The notes beneath the pieces are model-generated. The model was not told where the DNA came from. It was given only the letters and a program-made list of their open reading frames with translations, and ran no database searches. Made by a program: the position numbers and the translations under genes. This document shows, piece after piece, positions 17,299 to 26,637 of a stretch of DNA of 64,000 bases. The stretch lies in assembly GCF_027594865.1 (NCBI RefSeq), contig NZ_CP089391.1, forward strand, positions 5,486,501 to 5,550,500, read 5' to 3'. The stretch is from Bradyrhizobium xenonodulans. Lineage in GTDB: Bacteria > Pseudomonadota > Alphaproteobacteria > Rhizobiales > Xanthobacteraceae. Each line of letters opens with the position of its first letter. The stretch's first letter is position 1.

Positions 17299-20200
17299 CT
17301 ACACCAGCAGGATGTCGTGCGGGTTGATCACCGCCCCGGCCTGGACCACGACGACCGCGACCGCCGAGCCCTGTGTGCCATCCGCGCTGAAATAGAGCGT
17401 CTGGTTGCCCGTATCGAAGTGGAATTCGGCCGCGCCGGAGAAGGTGTTGTCGGCCGAGGTCTCGAAGATCGACGTCACGTCCATGCCGGATATCAGGCCG
17501 CCGCCAAAACTGCTTGCCGAGATGGCGATGCGGTCGTGCTCGGTGGTGGTGTTGAAGTCCACGATCTGGCCCGGCGCTGTGGGTGGTTGAAGGAACGCAA
17601 ACACATCGTTGCCGCTGCCGCCGGTCATGACATGGCCGGAAGCCGTCCCGATCAGGACATCGTTGCCGCCTGCGCCATTCAAGGCCTCGGTCCCGTTGGT
17701 GGCGACGATGATGTCGTCGCCGCCGGTCCCGTTCAGCACCGAGGCGCTGGCGGCGTTGTTGATCACGGTCGCGGTCGCGCTATTGGACGATGTCGTCATC
17801 CCGTCGGAGGCCGTGTAGTCGAACGAGCCGCCGGCCGTTGCGTCATCGGTGAAGAAGGCAAAGCCGAAGGCAGTCCCTGCGCTGCCGCCGGAGCTCGACG
17901 TGACGGCGCCGAGCGAGTGGCCGTCCGTGGTGTCGGGGTCGGTGTCGTTCAGTGCCAAAGCCCAGGCGGCAATGGCGACCGAGCCACCGGCACCGGCATC
18001 GGTGACGACAGTTTCGCCCACCGCGGTCGGCGCGTCGTCGGTGCCGTCGATCGTGACGGTGACGTCCTGAATGACAGTGCCGCCGTGACCGTCGTCGACC
18101 GTGACGAAATAGTCCTGGGTCAGCGTCTGCCCCTGCCCCAGGAACTGGATGTCGGCGTTGTTCACCGTGAAATGCCAGCCGACCGAACCCGCCCCGCCGG
18201 ACTCGCTGACCGGATCGAGCGAGAACGTGCCGACATAGTTGCTGTCTGCGGGCACGAAGCTGACCGTGTGCGTATCGGTCGTTTCGGCATCGGAGAACGA
18301 GAACGAGCCCGAGGTGGACTCGGTCGCCGGCCCCGTCGCCGGACTGACGTTCACGGAGTCGAGGATCATGCCGTCCGTGAAGTTGTTGTAGGTGAATTGC
18401 AGCGTCGAGGTGGACAGCAGGGGATCGCCGGTGACGTCGAACGCGTAATGATGAATGCCCGGCGTGACGCCGGTCGACATCAGCGTGACGCCGTCCCAGA
18501 CCACAGAGAACGGCGTGCTGATCTGCTCGGGATCGCCGATGAGGTCGAAGCTGAGGAAATAATGCTGGCCGGGCGTGGTCGCGATGGCCTGTGAGAGCGT
18601 CTCGTCGGAGTCCGTCGGGGCAAGCTGCACCGAATAATGGCCGAAGCTGCCGCCGAGCTCATATTGCAGGACGTGAATGTGCGACCCGCTGACACTCCAG
18701 CCTGTCAGATTGCCGGTCTCGAAATCGCCGTTGACGATCGAGGCGGGACCGGCATCCTCGGTGACCGATCCGCTCACATTGGCCGACGTGACGATGGGAT
18801 AGTCGTTGGTGCCCGCGATATTGAATGTCAGCGTCGTCGTGGCCTGATGGCCCTGGCCGTCGTCGACGGTGAAGTTGAAGATATCGCTGACATTGTCGCC
18901 GGCCTGGAGCGGATCGACGGAGGCGTCGGCGTAATAGGCGTAGCTGCCGTCCGAACTGAGCAACAGCGAACCATGGGCGCCGGCAACCATCGTGCCGACA
19001 TTGGCGGCGCTGCCGTTCACTTCCGAGATGGTGCGCGGCGTCGACAGGTCGATCGGATGGCTCACGTCGGAGATCGCGCCGCTGGCGAGCACGGTGCCGG
19101 TGTCGGGCACCGCAGTGTCGGACGTCTCCACCGTGACCGGTGTCACCAGCAGCGGGTCCGAGGCACCGTTGATCGTGACCGTCACCGTCTGGGTCGAGGT
19201 CGTGCTGCCGTCGGCGACGATGACGTCATATTGCACCGTGAGCGTCTCGCCGGGGCTGAGGAAGTCGAGGTCGCCGTCCCGGATCGAGAAGGTCCAGTCG
19301 ATGCTGCCCGTGCCGGTTCCGGTTGAATCGTGCAAAGCCGTGGTGAGCGCATTCTGGAGGTCCGCCAGTGTCTCCGACGGCACGAAGTCCGGGTCGAACG
19401 ACCACACGGCGGAGTTCAGCACGACGCTGACGGAGTGAACGTCCGACAGGTCGACGTCGCCGAAGCTCAGCGACCCCGTCGGCAGCGGGCTCGTCGTGTC
19501 CATCGCATTCGACCCGGTCACGCCGGCCTGCTCGGACAGCGAGGCCGAGCCCGGTCCGCCGGTCATTGCAACGGCGTCGTTGGCGCCGGTGATGACGACG
19601 GAGACGGCCTGCGTCGAGCTTGTCGAGCCGTCGGCGACCTTGAGGTTGTAGTTCACCGTCAGCGTCTCGCCCACCGCGAGATAATCGAGATCCTGGTCGG
19701 GAATCGCGAAATTCCAATCGATGCTGCCGCTGCCGGTGCCCGTGGAATCGTGCAGCATCGTCGTCAGCGCCGCGGCAAGATCGGCCTGCGTCGCGGCCGG
19801 CGGCGTCGGGCCGGAGCTCGAATCCAGCATCACCGTCACCGTGTGCGTATCGTTGGTGTCCTGGTCGGTGAAGGCGAGCGTGCCGGCCGGAATTGTCGGC
19901 GTCGTGTCGGGCACGGACGAACCCGTGGTGGCGTCCTGCTCGGCCACGGTCGAGGATTCCGGACCACTGGTAATGACGACGGGATGATTGACGCCGAGGA
20001 TCGTGATGGTGACGTCCTGCGTGGTGGAGCCACCGTGGCCGTCGTCGATCGCCACGTGATAGACGAGCTTGAGCGTCTCGCCGCCATTGAGGAAGTTGGT
20101 CGAGGAATTGGCCAGCGCGAAATTCCAGTCGACCTCGCCGATCAGATGGCCGGTCGAATCCTGGAGCGAGGTGCCGAACGCGGCCAGCAATTGCGCATTC

Positions 20201-21213
20201 GTCAGCGGGATCGCGCCGCCGCCCGAGCGGGTCGCCGTGACCGTGGTCGAGACGGTGTGCGCGTCGGCAAGATCGATATCGGTGAAGAGCAGGCTGTCGC
20301 TGGCGTGGAGATTGCCGTTCGGATCGACATTCTGGTCCTCGACGAGCGCCGCCGATTCCGGGCACGACAGGTAGATCGGCTTGTCGTTGGTGCCGACCAC
20401 GGTCACCGTGACCATCTGCGTCGAGATACCGCCGGCGTGGTCATCGAGCTGCACCGTGTAGGTGATGTCCAGATGCTGCCCCTCGGCGAGATAGTCGAAA
20501 GCGAGATCGGGCGCGGAGAAGGTGGTGTTGATGGTGCCGGTCGATGAGCCGGACGTCTTGACGACGTTGTCGACGTGGTAGAACGACATCAGCTCGGCCT
20601 CGCCCCATGGGCCCGGCAGCAGCCCCGCAGTGGCGCCGGCGGCGGACACGCCGATCACGGTCGCGCTGTGCCCGGTGTTGGCGAGATCGTCGTCGGTGAA
20701 GTTGAGCGCGACACGAACGGTGTCGGGCGTGAGCGACAGCGTCTGATTGGTCTGCTCGGTGACGGTCGCAGCCGTCGTCATGTTGATGACCGGCTTGTCG
20801 TCGGTGCCGGTGACCGTGATCTTGACGGTCTGGATGGCGAAGCCGCCGTGGTTGTCGGCGACCTTGACGTCGTAGGTCAGGACTAGCGTCTGGTTCTTGG
20901 CTAGGAAGTCGAAATCCTGGTCCTGGTCGCTGAAGCTCCATTTGAGCTGGCCGCTGCCGTTTGAATCGCTCAGAATCTGCGACTGCATCGCGGTCTGGAA
21001 ATGCGCAAGCGAGGCGGCAGGGACGACCGTTCCGCCCGAGACCACCGCGGAATGCAGCGTCGCGGTCGTCGTGTGGGTGTCGGTCTTGTCGCTGTCCTTG
21101 AAACTCATCGTTCCCGACAGCGTGTGCAGCGTGGTCGAATCGTCGAGATTGGCGAATTCGGTGAAGCTGCCCGTGGCGGATGACGAGGTGAAAACCGGCG
21201 TATGATTGGTCAT
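17299..21213 (-). CDS. Large VCBS-repeat RTX adhesin
   Basis: 1304 residues from the ATG at 21213 with AGGGA 8 bp upstream. At least seven VCBS modules of about 110-130 residues, each with a D-rich DTHT/DVHS motif and a closing V.VTITG.NDxP-type linker. In the seventh a domain of about 130 residues beginning NGDFETGNLTGWSVSGS is inserted; it resembles CBM/DUF642-like jelly rolls. An Ig-like NDTDPDT segment, one short RTX stretch (GTGGDDIIV, GAGGNDVLIG, GGSGNDVFAF) and a C-terminal DFNTTTEHDRIAISASSFGGG region typical of type I secretion substrates follow. No Sec signal. Predicted surface or released calcium-stabilised adhesin. No cognate exporter in the window. Confidence 0.92.
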   Translation of the reverse strand: MTNHTPVFTSSSATGSFTEFANLDDSTTLHTLSGTMSFKDSDKTDTHTTTATLHSAVVSGGTVVPAASLAHFQTAMQSQILSDSNGSGQLKWSFSDQDQDFDFLAKNQTLVLTYDVKVADNHGGFAIQTVKITVTGTDDKPVINMTTAATVTEQTNQTLSLTPDTVRVALNFTDDDLANTGHSATVIGVSAAGATAGLLPGPWGEAELMSFYHVDNVVKTSGSSTGTINTTFSAPDLAFDYLAEGQHLDITYTVQLDDHAGGISTQMVTVTVVGTNDKPIYLSCPESAALVEDQNVDPNGNLHASDSLLFTDIDLADAHTVSTTVTATRSGGGAIPLTNAQLLAAFGTSLQDSTGHLIGEVDWNFALANSSTNFLNGGETLKLVYHVAIDDGHGGSTTQDVTITILGVNHPVVITSGPESSTVAEQDATTGSSVPDTTPTIPAGTLAFTDQDTNDTHTVTVMLDSSSGPTPPAATQADLAAALTTMLHDSTGTGSGSIDWNFAIPDQDLDYLAVGETLTVNYNLKVADGSTSSTQAVSVVITGANDAVAMTGGPGSASLSEQAGVTGSNAMDTTSPLPTGSLSFGDVDLSDVHSVSVVLNSAVWSFDPDFVPSETLADLQNALTTALHDSTGTGTGSIDWTFSIRDGDLDFLSPGETLTVQYDVIVADGSTTSTQTVTVTINGASDPLLVTPVTVETSDTAVPDTGTVLASGAISDVSHPIDLSTPRTISEVNGSAANVGTMVAGAHGSLLLSSDGSYAYYADASVDPLQAGDNVSDIFNFTVDDGQGHQATTTLTFNIAGTNDYPIVTSANVSGSVTEDAGPASIVNGDFETGNLTGWSVSGSHIHVLQYELGGSFGHYSVQLAPTDSDETLSQAIATTPGQHYFLSFDLIGDPEQISTPFSVVWDGVTLMSTGVTPGIHHYAFDVTGDPLLSTSTLQFTYNNFTDGMILDSVNVSPATGPATESTSGSFSFSDAETTDTHTVSFVPADSNYVGTFSLDPVSESGGAGSVGWHFTVNNADIQFLGQGQTLTQDYFVTVDDGHGGTVIQDVTVTIDGTDDAPTAVGETVVTDAGAGGSVAIAAWALALNDTDPDTTDGHSLGAVTSSSGGSAGTAFGFAFFTDDATAGGSFDYTASDGMTTSSNSATATVINNAASASVLNGTGGDDIIVATNGTEALNGAGGNDVLIGTASGHVMTGGSGNDVFAFLQPPTAPGQIVDFNTTTEHDRIAISASSFGGGLISGMDVTSIFETSADNTFSGAAEFHFDTGNQTLYFSADGTQGSAVAVVVVQAGAVINPHDILLV

Positions 21214-21813
21214 GAAAAAATCCCTGCCTGCGTTGCCATGAAGGCGCCGCCGCATGATGGCGCGGCGACGTGACTAATCGGTCTGAGAAATCAGACGAGA
21301 CTCAAACGGTCTTGAAGCAAAGGCCTTGAATTGAGGGCGTTGGCTTGAGGGTCTTGGTTCAGGAGTTCTGGCTTGTTCGCGAGGTCGTGCCTGGCGTCGG
21401 GATGGTCAGCAGCAATGAAAATTCTGGCGCGGCTCGCGTCGTGAAAAACTACGTCGCTACTTCTACAGTTCAATTTCAGTTCGATGACATCGGTTGCAGG
21501 ACGGTCGGTCAGAACGCACGACGAAAATCAAATCACCCAATTCGACTGGACTTAAAATCACTTGCTGGCCGGCCTGTCGGCTCGAAAATACGAGACGGCA
21601 TCATGCAACCTCCACGATCTTATGCCCGAGCTTGTCGCGCCGTCAACGTGAACGCGCAGGCGCGCACGCGCACAATTGCGGTTCCGGGCGCCGGAACCGC
21701 CTGAAAGACCTGCGACAAATGGAGATCGCGTCAAACGCCTGACGATCGACGTCAGCGATCGCATCCGCCTTTCGCGCCACTTCAAGAGCGGCGCAAAAAG
21801 CAAAGGACCCGCG
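21214..21813. other. 600-bp non-coding region upstream of the adhesin gene
   Basis: Holds the adhesin promoter region and the 3' flank of the enoyl-CoA hydratase gene. The part 21390-21560 is clearly richer in A and T than the surroundings. Short open frames (21345-21704 plus, 21291-21473 minus) have no ribosome sites and no protein-like pattern. No hairpin with a U run was seen. A long regulatory leader is plausible but not shown. Confidence 0.45.
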
Positions 21814-22611
21814 CTACCTGCCCTGCCAGTTCGGCGTCCGCTTGTTGAGGAAAGCGTCCATGCCCTCGCGGAAATCCTCGCTCATATAGGCATTGAGGAT
21901 CAGGTCCTCGCCCTCTTCGCGCGACAGCGTACGGCGGATGCGGCGCACCGCCTCCTTGGTCGCTTCGAGCGTGAGCGGTGCATGGCTTGCGACCAGCTTT
22001 GCTGTGTCGTCGGCGCGGCGCTGGAGCGTCTCGACGTCGGGCACGATTTCGTTGAGCAGGCCGAGCGACAGCGCTTCCTGTGCCTCGACGAGGCGTGCCT
22101 TGAAGATCAGATCCTTGGTCCGGGCGGGACCGACCAGTGCGACGACGCGGCTGATGTTCGACATCGACAGGCAGTTGCCGAGCGTCCGCGCGATCGGAAA
22201 GCCGATCCGCGTCGTCTCGGTCCCGATGCGCAAGTCGCAGCAGGCCGCAATGCCGGCGCCGCCGCCGGTGCAGGCGCCCGCGATCGCCGCGATCACGGGC
22301 ACGCGGCACTGCTCGAGCGTGCCGAGCACGCGGTCGATGCGGGCCTCGTAGTCGAGCGCGTCCTGCGCGGTCTTGAAGGCGCGGAACTGAGAAATGTCGG
22401 TGCCGGAGGCGAAGGCCTTGTCGCCGGCGCCGGTCAGGATCAGCGCCTTGATCGAGCGATCGGCGTTGATCTCCTGGCAGATCTCCGCCATGCGGTCATA
22501 CATGGCGAAGGTCATGGCGTTGCGCGCCTGCGGGCGGTTGAAGGTGATCCGCGCGATGCCATCCTGGACGGAGTAGAGCAGGTCTTCGCTGGTCGTCGTC
22601 GGTGCGTTCAT
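21814..22611 (-). CDS. Enoyl-CoA hydratase/isomerase family protein lacking both hydratase glutamates
   Basis: 265 residues with crotonase landmarks: NRPQARNAMT, GAGDKAFASGTDISQF (first oxyanion hole) and GACTGGGAGIAACCDLRIG (second). Aligned by eye with rat enoyl-CoA hydratase, the positions of catalytic E144 and E164 are G120 and I140, so simple hydration chemistry is unlikely. Isomerase, hydrolase, decarboxylase or racemase-like activity is possible. It is 27 bp downstream of the aminotransferase gene on the same strand, suggesting one transcript. Confidence 0.85.
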   Translation of the reverse strand: MNAPTTTSEDLLYSVQDGIARITFNRPQARNAMTFAMYDRMAEICQEINADRSIKALILTGAGDKAFASGTDISQFRAFKTAQDALDYEARIDRVLGTLEQCRVPVIAAIAGACTGGGAGIAACCDLRIGTETTRIGFPIARTLGNCLSMSNISRVVALVGPARTKDLIFKARLVEAQEALSLGLLNEIVPDVETLQRRADDTAKLVASHAPLTLEATKEAVRRIRRTLSREEGEDLILNAYMSEDFREGMDAFLNKRTPNWQGR

Positions 22612-22638
22612 TGCGCGCTCACTTCAGTGTTGTTGATT

Positions 22639-23838
22639 TTATGCAACCTGGGCCTTGGCCATCGGCACCGCGTCACGTCCCTTCAGGACGTCCATGGCCG
22701 CCAATACGCCGCCGCTCCGGTGCGGAATCTTTGCAAGATCGAGGCCCATCTCGACGCCGGCGAGCGTGCCCATCAGCATCAGATCGTTGAAATGACCGAT
22801 ATGGCCGATGCGGAACACCTTGCCCTTGACCTTGTTCAGGCCGGTGCCGAGCGACATGTCGAAGTTTTCCAGCACCACCTTGCGGAAGGCGTCGGCGTCG
22901 TGGCCATCAGGCACGCGCACGCCGGTCAGCGCCGGCGAATGCGCGGCGGGATCGGCGCACTGCGTCTCGAGGCCCCAGACCTTGACCGCGGCGCGCGTCG
23001 CCGCGCTGTGGCGCTTGTGGCGGGTCCAGACGTTTTCCAGCCCCTCCTCTTCCAGCATCTTGACTGCTTCGCGCAGGCCGTAGAGCAGATTGGTCGCGGG
23101 CGTATATGGGTAGGTGCCGAGCTTGTTGAAGCTGATGACCTCCTGCCAATCCCAATAGGAGCGCATGCCGGGGTTGGCCTTCGCGACCGCCAGCGCCTTC
23201 TCCGAGACGGCGTTGAAGCCGAGGCCCGGGGGCAGCATCAGGCCTTTCTGGGATCCCGCGACCGAGACGTCGATGCCCCAGGCATCGTGCTCGTATTCCA
23301 TCGAACCGAGGCCGGAGATGGTGTCGACCATGAGCAGCGCCGGATGCTTGACGCGGTCGAGCAGCTTGCGCACGTCGAGCGGCGCCGTCACGCAGCCGGT
23401 CGAGGTCTCGTTGTGGACGACGCAGACCGCCTTGATCGCGTGCTGCTGGTCGGCGGCGAGCCGGTTCTCGATCTCGGCGAGGTCGGCGCCATGGCGCCAG
23501 TCGCTCGGGATGAAGTCGACGTCGAGCTTGAACTTGTCGGCGATGCCGCGCCACAGCACGGCGAACTGGCCGGTCTCGCACATCAAGACCCTGTCGCCGG
23601 GCGAAAGCACGTTGACCATCGCCGCTTCCCAGGCGCCGGTGCCGGACGAGGGGAAGATGATCACGGGCTGCTTGGTGCGGAACACCCGCTGCATTCCGGC
23701 CAGGACGGCGAAACCGAGCTCCGCGAACTCCGGACCGCGATGGTCCAGCGTCGGCATGTCCATCGCCCGCAGCACCCGGTCGGGCACGTTGGTCGGTCCT
23801 GGAATCTGGAGAAAATGCCTTCCAGTATGCACGGTCAT
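22639..23838 (-). CDS. Serine-glyoxylate-type class V aminotransferase, copy 1
   Basis: 399 residues from the ATG at 23838; the open frame extends upstream but the family starts at GRHFLQIPGPTNVPDRVLRAM. The PLP lysine is K198 in SVAGSQKGLMLPPG, and D172 in LMVDTISGLGS contacts the pyridine nitrogen. FPSSGTGAWEAAMVNVLSPGD is the cofactor phosphate region. The family transfers amino groups from serine, alanine or aspartate to glyoxylate. The paralogue at 25302 shares the same motifs throughout. Between the two lies an MFS carrier, and a glycolate-dehydrogenase-like gene follows, so glyoxylate assimilation is inferred. Donor specificity is unknown. Confidence 0.9.
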   Translation of the reverse strand: MTVHTGRHFLQIPGPTNVPDRVLRAMDMPTLDHRGPEFAELGFAVLAGMQRVFRTKQPVIIFPSSGTGAWEAAMVNVLSPGDRVLMCETGQFAVLWRGIADKFKLDVDFIPSDWRHGADLAEIENRLAADQQHAIKAVCVVHNETSTGCVTAPLDVRKLLDRVKHPALLMVDTISGLGSMEYEHDAWGIDVSVAGSQKGLMLPPGLGFNAVSEKALAVAKANPGMRSYWDWQEVISFNKLGTYPYTPATNLLYGLREAVKMLEEEGLENVWTRHKRHSAATRAAVKVWGLETQCADPAAHSPALTGVRVPDGHDADAFRKVVLENFDMSLGTGLNKVKGKVFRIGHIGHFNDLMLMGTLAGVEMGLDLAKIPHRSGGVLAAMDVLKGRDAVPMAKAQVA

Positions 23839-23963
23839 CGGCGTCCTTCCCGGTCTTGCCTTGGTTTTGATGGCCGCCGAATAGCACCATTTGACTGGCT
23901 TGTCCCCTCTCCTAAAGGCGTCTTCCATGCATAACCGGCGGCCTTGCTCCGGGCGCGCTCCCC

Positions 23964-25247
23964 CTATTCCGCGGCCACCACCCGCCCCGAGGGAACGCTC
24001 CCCTCGGCCTCCGTGAACGGCCGCTCGGGATGCATCAGGAAGGCCGAGAAGCCGCCGAGCAGCAGCAGCCCCATCGACATCAGGAACGGCAGGTACCAGT
24101 TGCCGGTGGCGTCGATCACGAAGCCGGCAACCAGCGGGGAGACGATCGCGGCGAAGGCCGAGCCGGTGTTCATGAGGCCTGAGGCGGTCCCTGAATATTT
24201 CGGGGCGATGTCCATCGGGATCGACCACATCGGGCCGATCACGAGCTCGGCGCAGAAGAAGCCGGCCGACAGGCACAGTGCGACGATCGTGATGTCGTGG
24301 ACGAACAGGATCGGAAACAGCGAGAGCAGCGCGCCCGTAAATCCCGTAACCGTGACGCTGAGCCGCGCCAGGCGGACATTACCGGTACGGTCGAGGATCT
24401 TGTCCGAGAGCACGCCGCCGACGCTGTCGCCGACCACGCCGGCGAAGAACACGCCGGAGGCGAACAGCGCCGAGTTCTTGATGTCGAGACTGTAGTTGTT
24501 CTTGAAGAACAGCGGCAGCCAGTTGAGATAGAGCCACAGGCACCAGCCGTAGCAGAAATAGGTCAGCGTCACCGGCCACATGCGGCCGAGCAGCGGGCCC
24601 CAGGGCACGCGCGGCCGCTCGCCGGTCGGGCGCGGCGGCAGCGCGGCGAGCTCGGCCTCGGTAATCGAAGCATGCTCCTTCGGCTCGTTGCGGAAGTACC
24701 AGACCCAGACGACGCCCCAGATCAGGCTGACGAAGCCGAGCACGACGAACGCCCCGCGCCAGGTCAGCCACAGGATCAGCAGTGCGACCACGGGCGGCGT
24801 CACCGCATTGCCGAGCCGCGCGAAGGAATGCGTCAGTCCTTGCGCAAAGCCGCGGCGGTTCGCGGGCGTCCAGTATTGCATTGCGCGCGTTGCGGTCGGG
24901 AACGTCGCGCCCTCGCCGAAGCCGAGCGCGAAGCGGGCGACGAACAGCGCGGCCAGGCCATTGACGAAGCCGGTCGAGATGGTCGCCACCGCCCAGATCA
25001 TTCCGCACCAGAACAGCGTCTTGCGCGGCCCGAAGCGATCGCCGACCCAGCCGCCGATCACCTGGAACAGCAGATAGGGGTAAGCGAAGGCGGAGAAGAC
25101 GAGGCCGAGCTGGGTGTTCGACAGGCCGAGCTCCTTCTGGATCTCGCTCGCGGCGGTGCCGATGTTCACCCGGTCGACATAGGTGATGAAATACATCGCG
25201 CAGAGCATCGCCAGCACGACATGCGTGGCCTTGAACCTGATACCCAT
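23964..25247 (-). CDS. MFS transporter, anion:cation symporter-like
   Basis: 427 residues from the ATG at 25247, with GGAGGG 6 bp upstream (a GTG two codons earlier overlaps that site). Twelve hydrophobic helices, MFS motif A-like GGWVGDRFGPRKTLFW after helix 2, an N-terminal TYVDRVNIGTAASEI segment typical of the anion:cation symporter (phthalate/glucarate) subfamily, and GFGEGATFPTATRAMQYW in helix 4-5. It sits between two paralogous aminotransferase genes on the same strand; uptake of a hydroxy or keto acid feeding them is inferred. Confidence 0.88.
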   Translation of the reverse strand: MGIRFKATHVVLAMLCAMYFITYVDRVNIGTAASEIQKELGLSNTQLGLVFSAFAYPYLLFQVIGGWVGDRFGPRKTLFWCGMIWAVATISTGFVNGLAALFVARFALGFGEGATFPTATRAMQYWTPANRRGFAQGLTHSFARLGNAVTPPVVALLILWLTWRGAFVVLGFVSLIWGVVWVWYFRNEPKEHASITEAELAALPPRPTGERPRVPWGPLLGRMWPVTLTYFCYGWCLWLYLNWLPLFFKNNYSLDIKNSALFASGVFFAGVVGDSVGGVLSDKILDRTGNVRLARLSVTVTGFTGALLSLFPILFVHDITIVALCLSAGFFCAELVIGPMWSIPMDIAPKYSGTASGLMNTGSAFAAIVSPLVAGFVIDATGNWYLPFLMSMGLLLLGGFSAFLMHPERPFTEAEGSVPSGRVVAAE

Positions 25248-25301
25248 CTCCACCCTCCCTGTTTGCTTTTTTGTGATTGTCGCCTGCGTGCTTCGCGCGA
25301 T

Positions 25302-26504
25302 CTAGGTGCCGACCACTTTCAGGTGTGGCGACGCATTGCCCTGCGGGCGCTGCTCCAGCAGCTTCATCGCGGCGTCGACGCCGCCGGCGCGGTACGGCAC
25401 GCCCGCGACCGACAGGCCCATCTCCACGCCGGTGAGCGCGCCGAGCAGCGTCAGCGCGTTGCATTCGCCAAGATGGCCGATGCGGAAGACTTTTCCCGCG
25501 ACCTTGGACAGGCCCGAGCCGAGCGACATGTTGTAATTGTCGAGCACGACTTTCCGGAACTGATCGGCGTCATGTCCCGGCGGCATCAGCACCGCGGTGA
25601 GCACGGGCGAGAACTCGGCCGGCTCCTGGCAGAGGATCTCGAGACCCCAATGATTGACGGCGGCGCGCGTCGCAGCAGCCAGCCGCTGATGCCGCGCGAA
25701 CACGTTTTCGAGCCCCTCCTCCAGCAGCATCGCGATCGCCTCGCGCAGGCCGTAGAGCAAGTTCGTTGCCGGCGTGTACGGGAAGAAGCCGTTGGCGTTG
25801 GGCTTGAGCATCTCCTCCCAGTCGAAATAGGAGCGCGGCATCCCGTTGCTCTTCGCCGCCGCGCGCGCCTTCTCCGAGATCGCGTTGAAGCCGAGACCGG
25901 GCGGCAGCATGAAGCCCTTCTGCGAGCAGCTGACGCTGACATCGACCTTCCACTCGTCATGGCGGTAATCCACCGAGCCGAGCGAGGAGATGGTGTCGAC
26001 CATCAGCAGTGCGGGATGGCCCGTGCGGTCGATCGCGGCTCGGATCTCGGCGATGCGGCTGGTGGCTCCCGTCGAGGTCTCGTTGTGCACGACCATCACG
26101 GCCTTGATCGCGCGCGCGGTGTCGTCGGTGAGCCTCGCCTCGATCACGGCTGGATCGGCGCCGCGGCGCCAGTCGCCCGGAACGAAATCGACCTCGATGC
26201 CGAAGCGCCCCGCCATCTGCCGCCACAGCGTGGCGAAATGGCCGGTCTCGACCATCAGCACCTTGTCGCCCGGCGACAGCGTGTTGACGATCGCGGCCTC
26301 CCAGGCGCCGGTCCCTGAGGAGGGGAAGATGATGACCGGGCCCTTGGTCTGAAAGATTGTCTGGCTACCTTCGAGCACGGCGCGGCCAAGCTCGCCGAAT
26401 TCCGCGCTGCGGTGGTCGATCACCGGCATATCCATGGCGCGCAGGACGCGCTCGGGGACCGGGCTCGGGCCCGGAATCTGAAGGAAATGGCGTCCCTGGT
26501 GCAT
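25302..26504 (-). CDS. Serine-glyoxylate-type class V aminotransferase, copy 2
   Basis: 400 residues from the ATG at 26504, with CAGGGAGA upstream; a longer frame to 26555 lacks support. The PLP lysine is K196 in SVSCSQKGFMLPPG and the partner Asp is D170. It matches copy 1 motif by motif (FLQIPGP, IIFPSSGTGAWEAA, VVHNETSTG, YTPATNLLYGLREA), so the two are clear paralogues with different surface residues. It is divergent from the GntR regulator, whose product probably controls this promoter. Confidence 0.9.
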   Translation of the reverse strand: MHQGRHFLQIPGPSPVPERVLRAMDMPVIDHRSAEFGELGRAVLEGSQTIFQTKGPVIIFPSSGTGAWEAAIVNTLSPGDKVLMVETGHFATLWRQMAGRFGIEVDFVPGDWRRGADPAVIEARLTDDTARAIKAVMVVHNETSTGATSRIAEIRAAIDRTGHPALLMVDTISSLGSVDYRHDEWKVDVSVSCSQKGFMLPPGLGFNAISEKARAAAKSNGMPRSYFDWEEMLKPNANGFFPYTPATNLLYGLREAIAMLLEEGLENVFARHQRLAAATRAAVNHWGLEILCQEPAEFSPVLTAVLMPPGHDADQFRKVVLDNYNMSLGSGLSKVAGKVFRIGHLGECNALTLLGALTGVEMGLSVAGVPYRAGGVDAAMKLLEQRPQGNASPHLKVVGT

Positions 26505-26571
26505 GAAAATCTCCCTGGCGGCGGGTTCTGGCCGGCTCTGAACGCTATTTTGCATTCATTTTTTGTCCTTT

Positions 26572-26595
26572 CAATCGAAATTTGGTATTCGATTG
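26572..26595. promoter_or_regulatory. Candidate GntR operator in the divergent promoter
   Basis: Inverted repeat with perfect 8-bp arms CAATCGAA (26572-26579) and TTCGATTG (26588-26595), 8 bp apart, between the aminotransferase start (26504, minus) and the GntR start (26638, plus). A second shared element, TTTTG(C/A)ATTCAT, occurs at 26548-26559 and at 27394-27405 before the oxidoreductase gene. Confidence 0.5.
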
Positions 26596-26637
26596 TGGAT
26601 GTCGACGCGACCAAACGGGCAAACTATTGTGCTGCAA

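Noticed and set aside
21345..21704. 119-codon open frame upstream of the adhesin gene
   Set aside because: No ribosome site, composition typical of unselected sequence and no recognisable motif.
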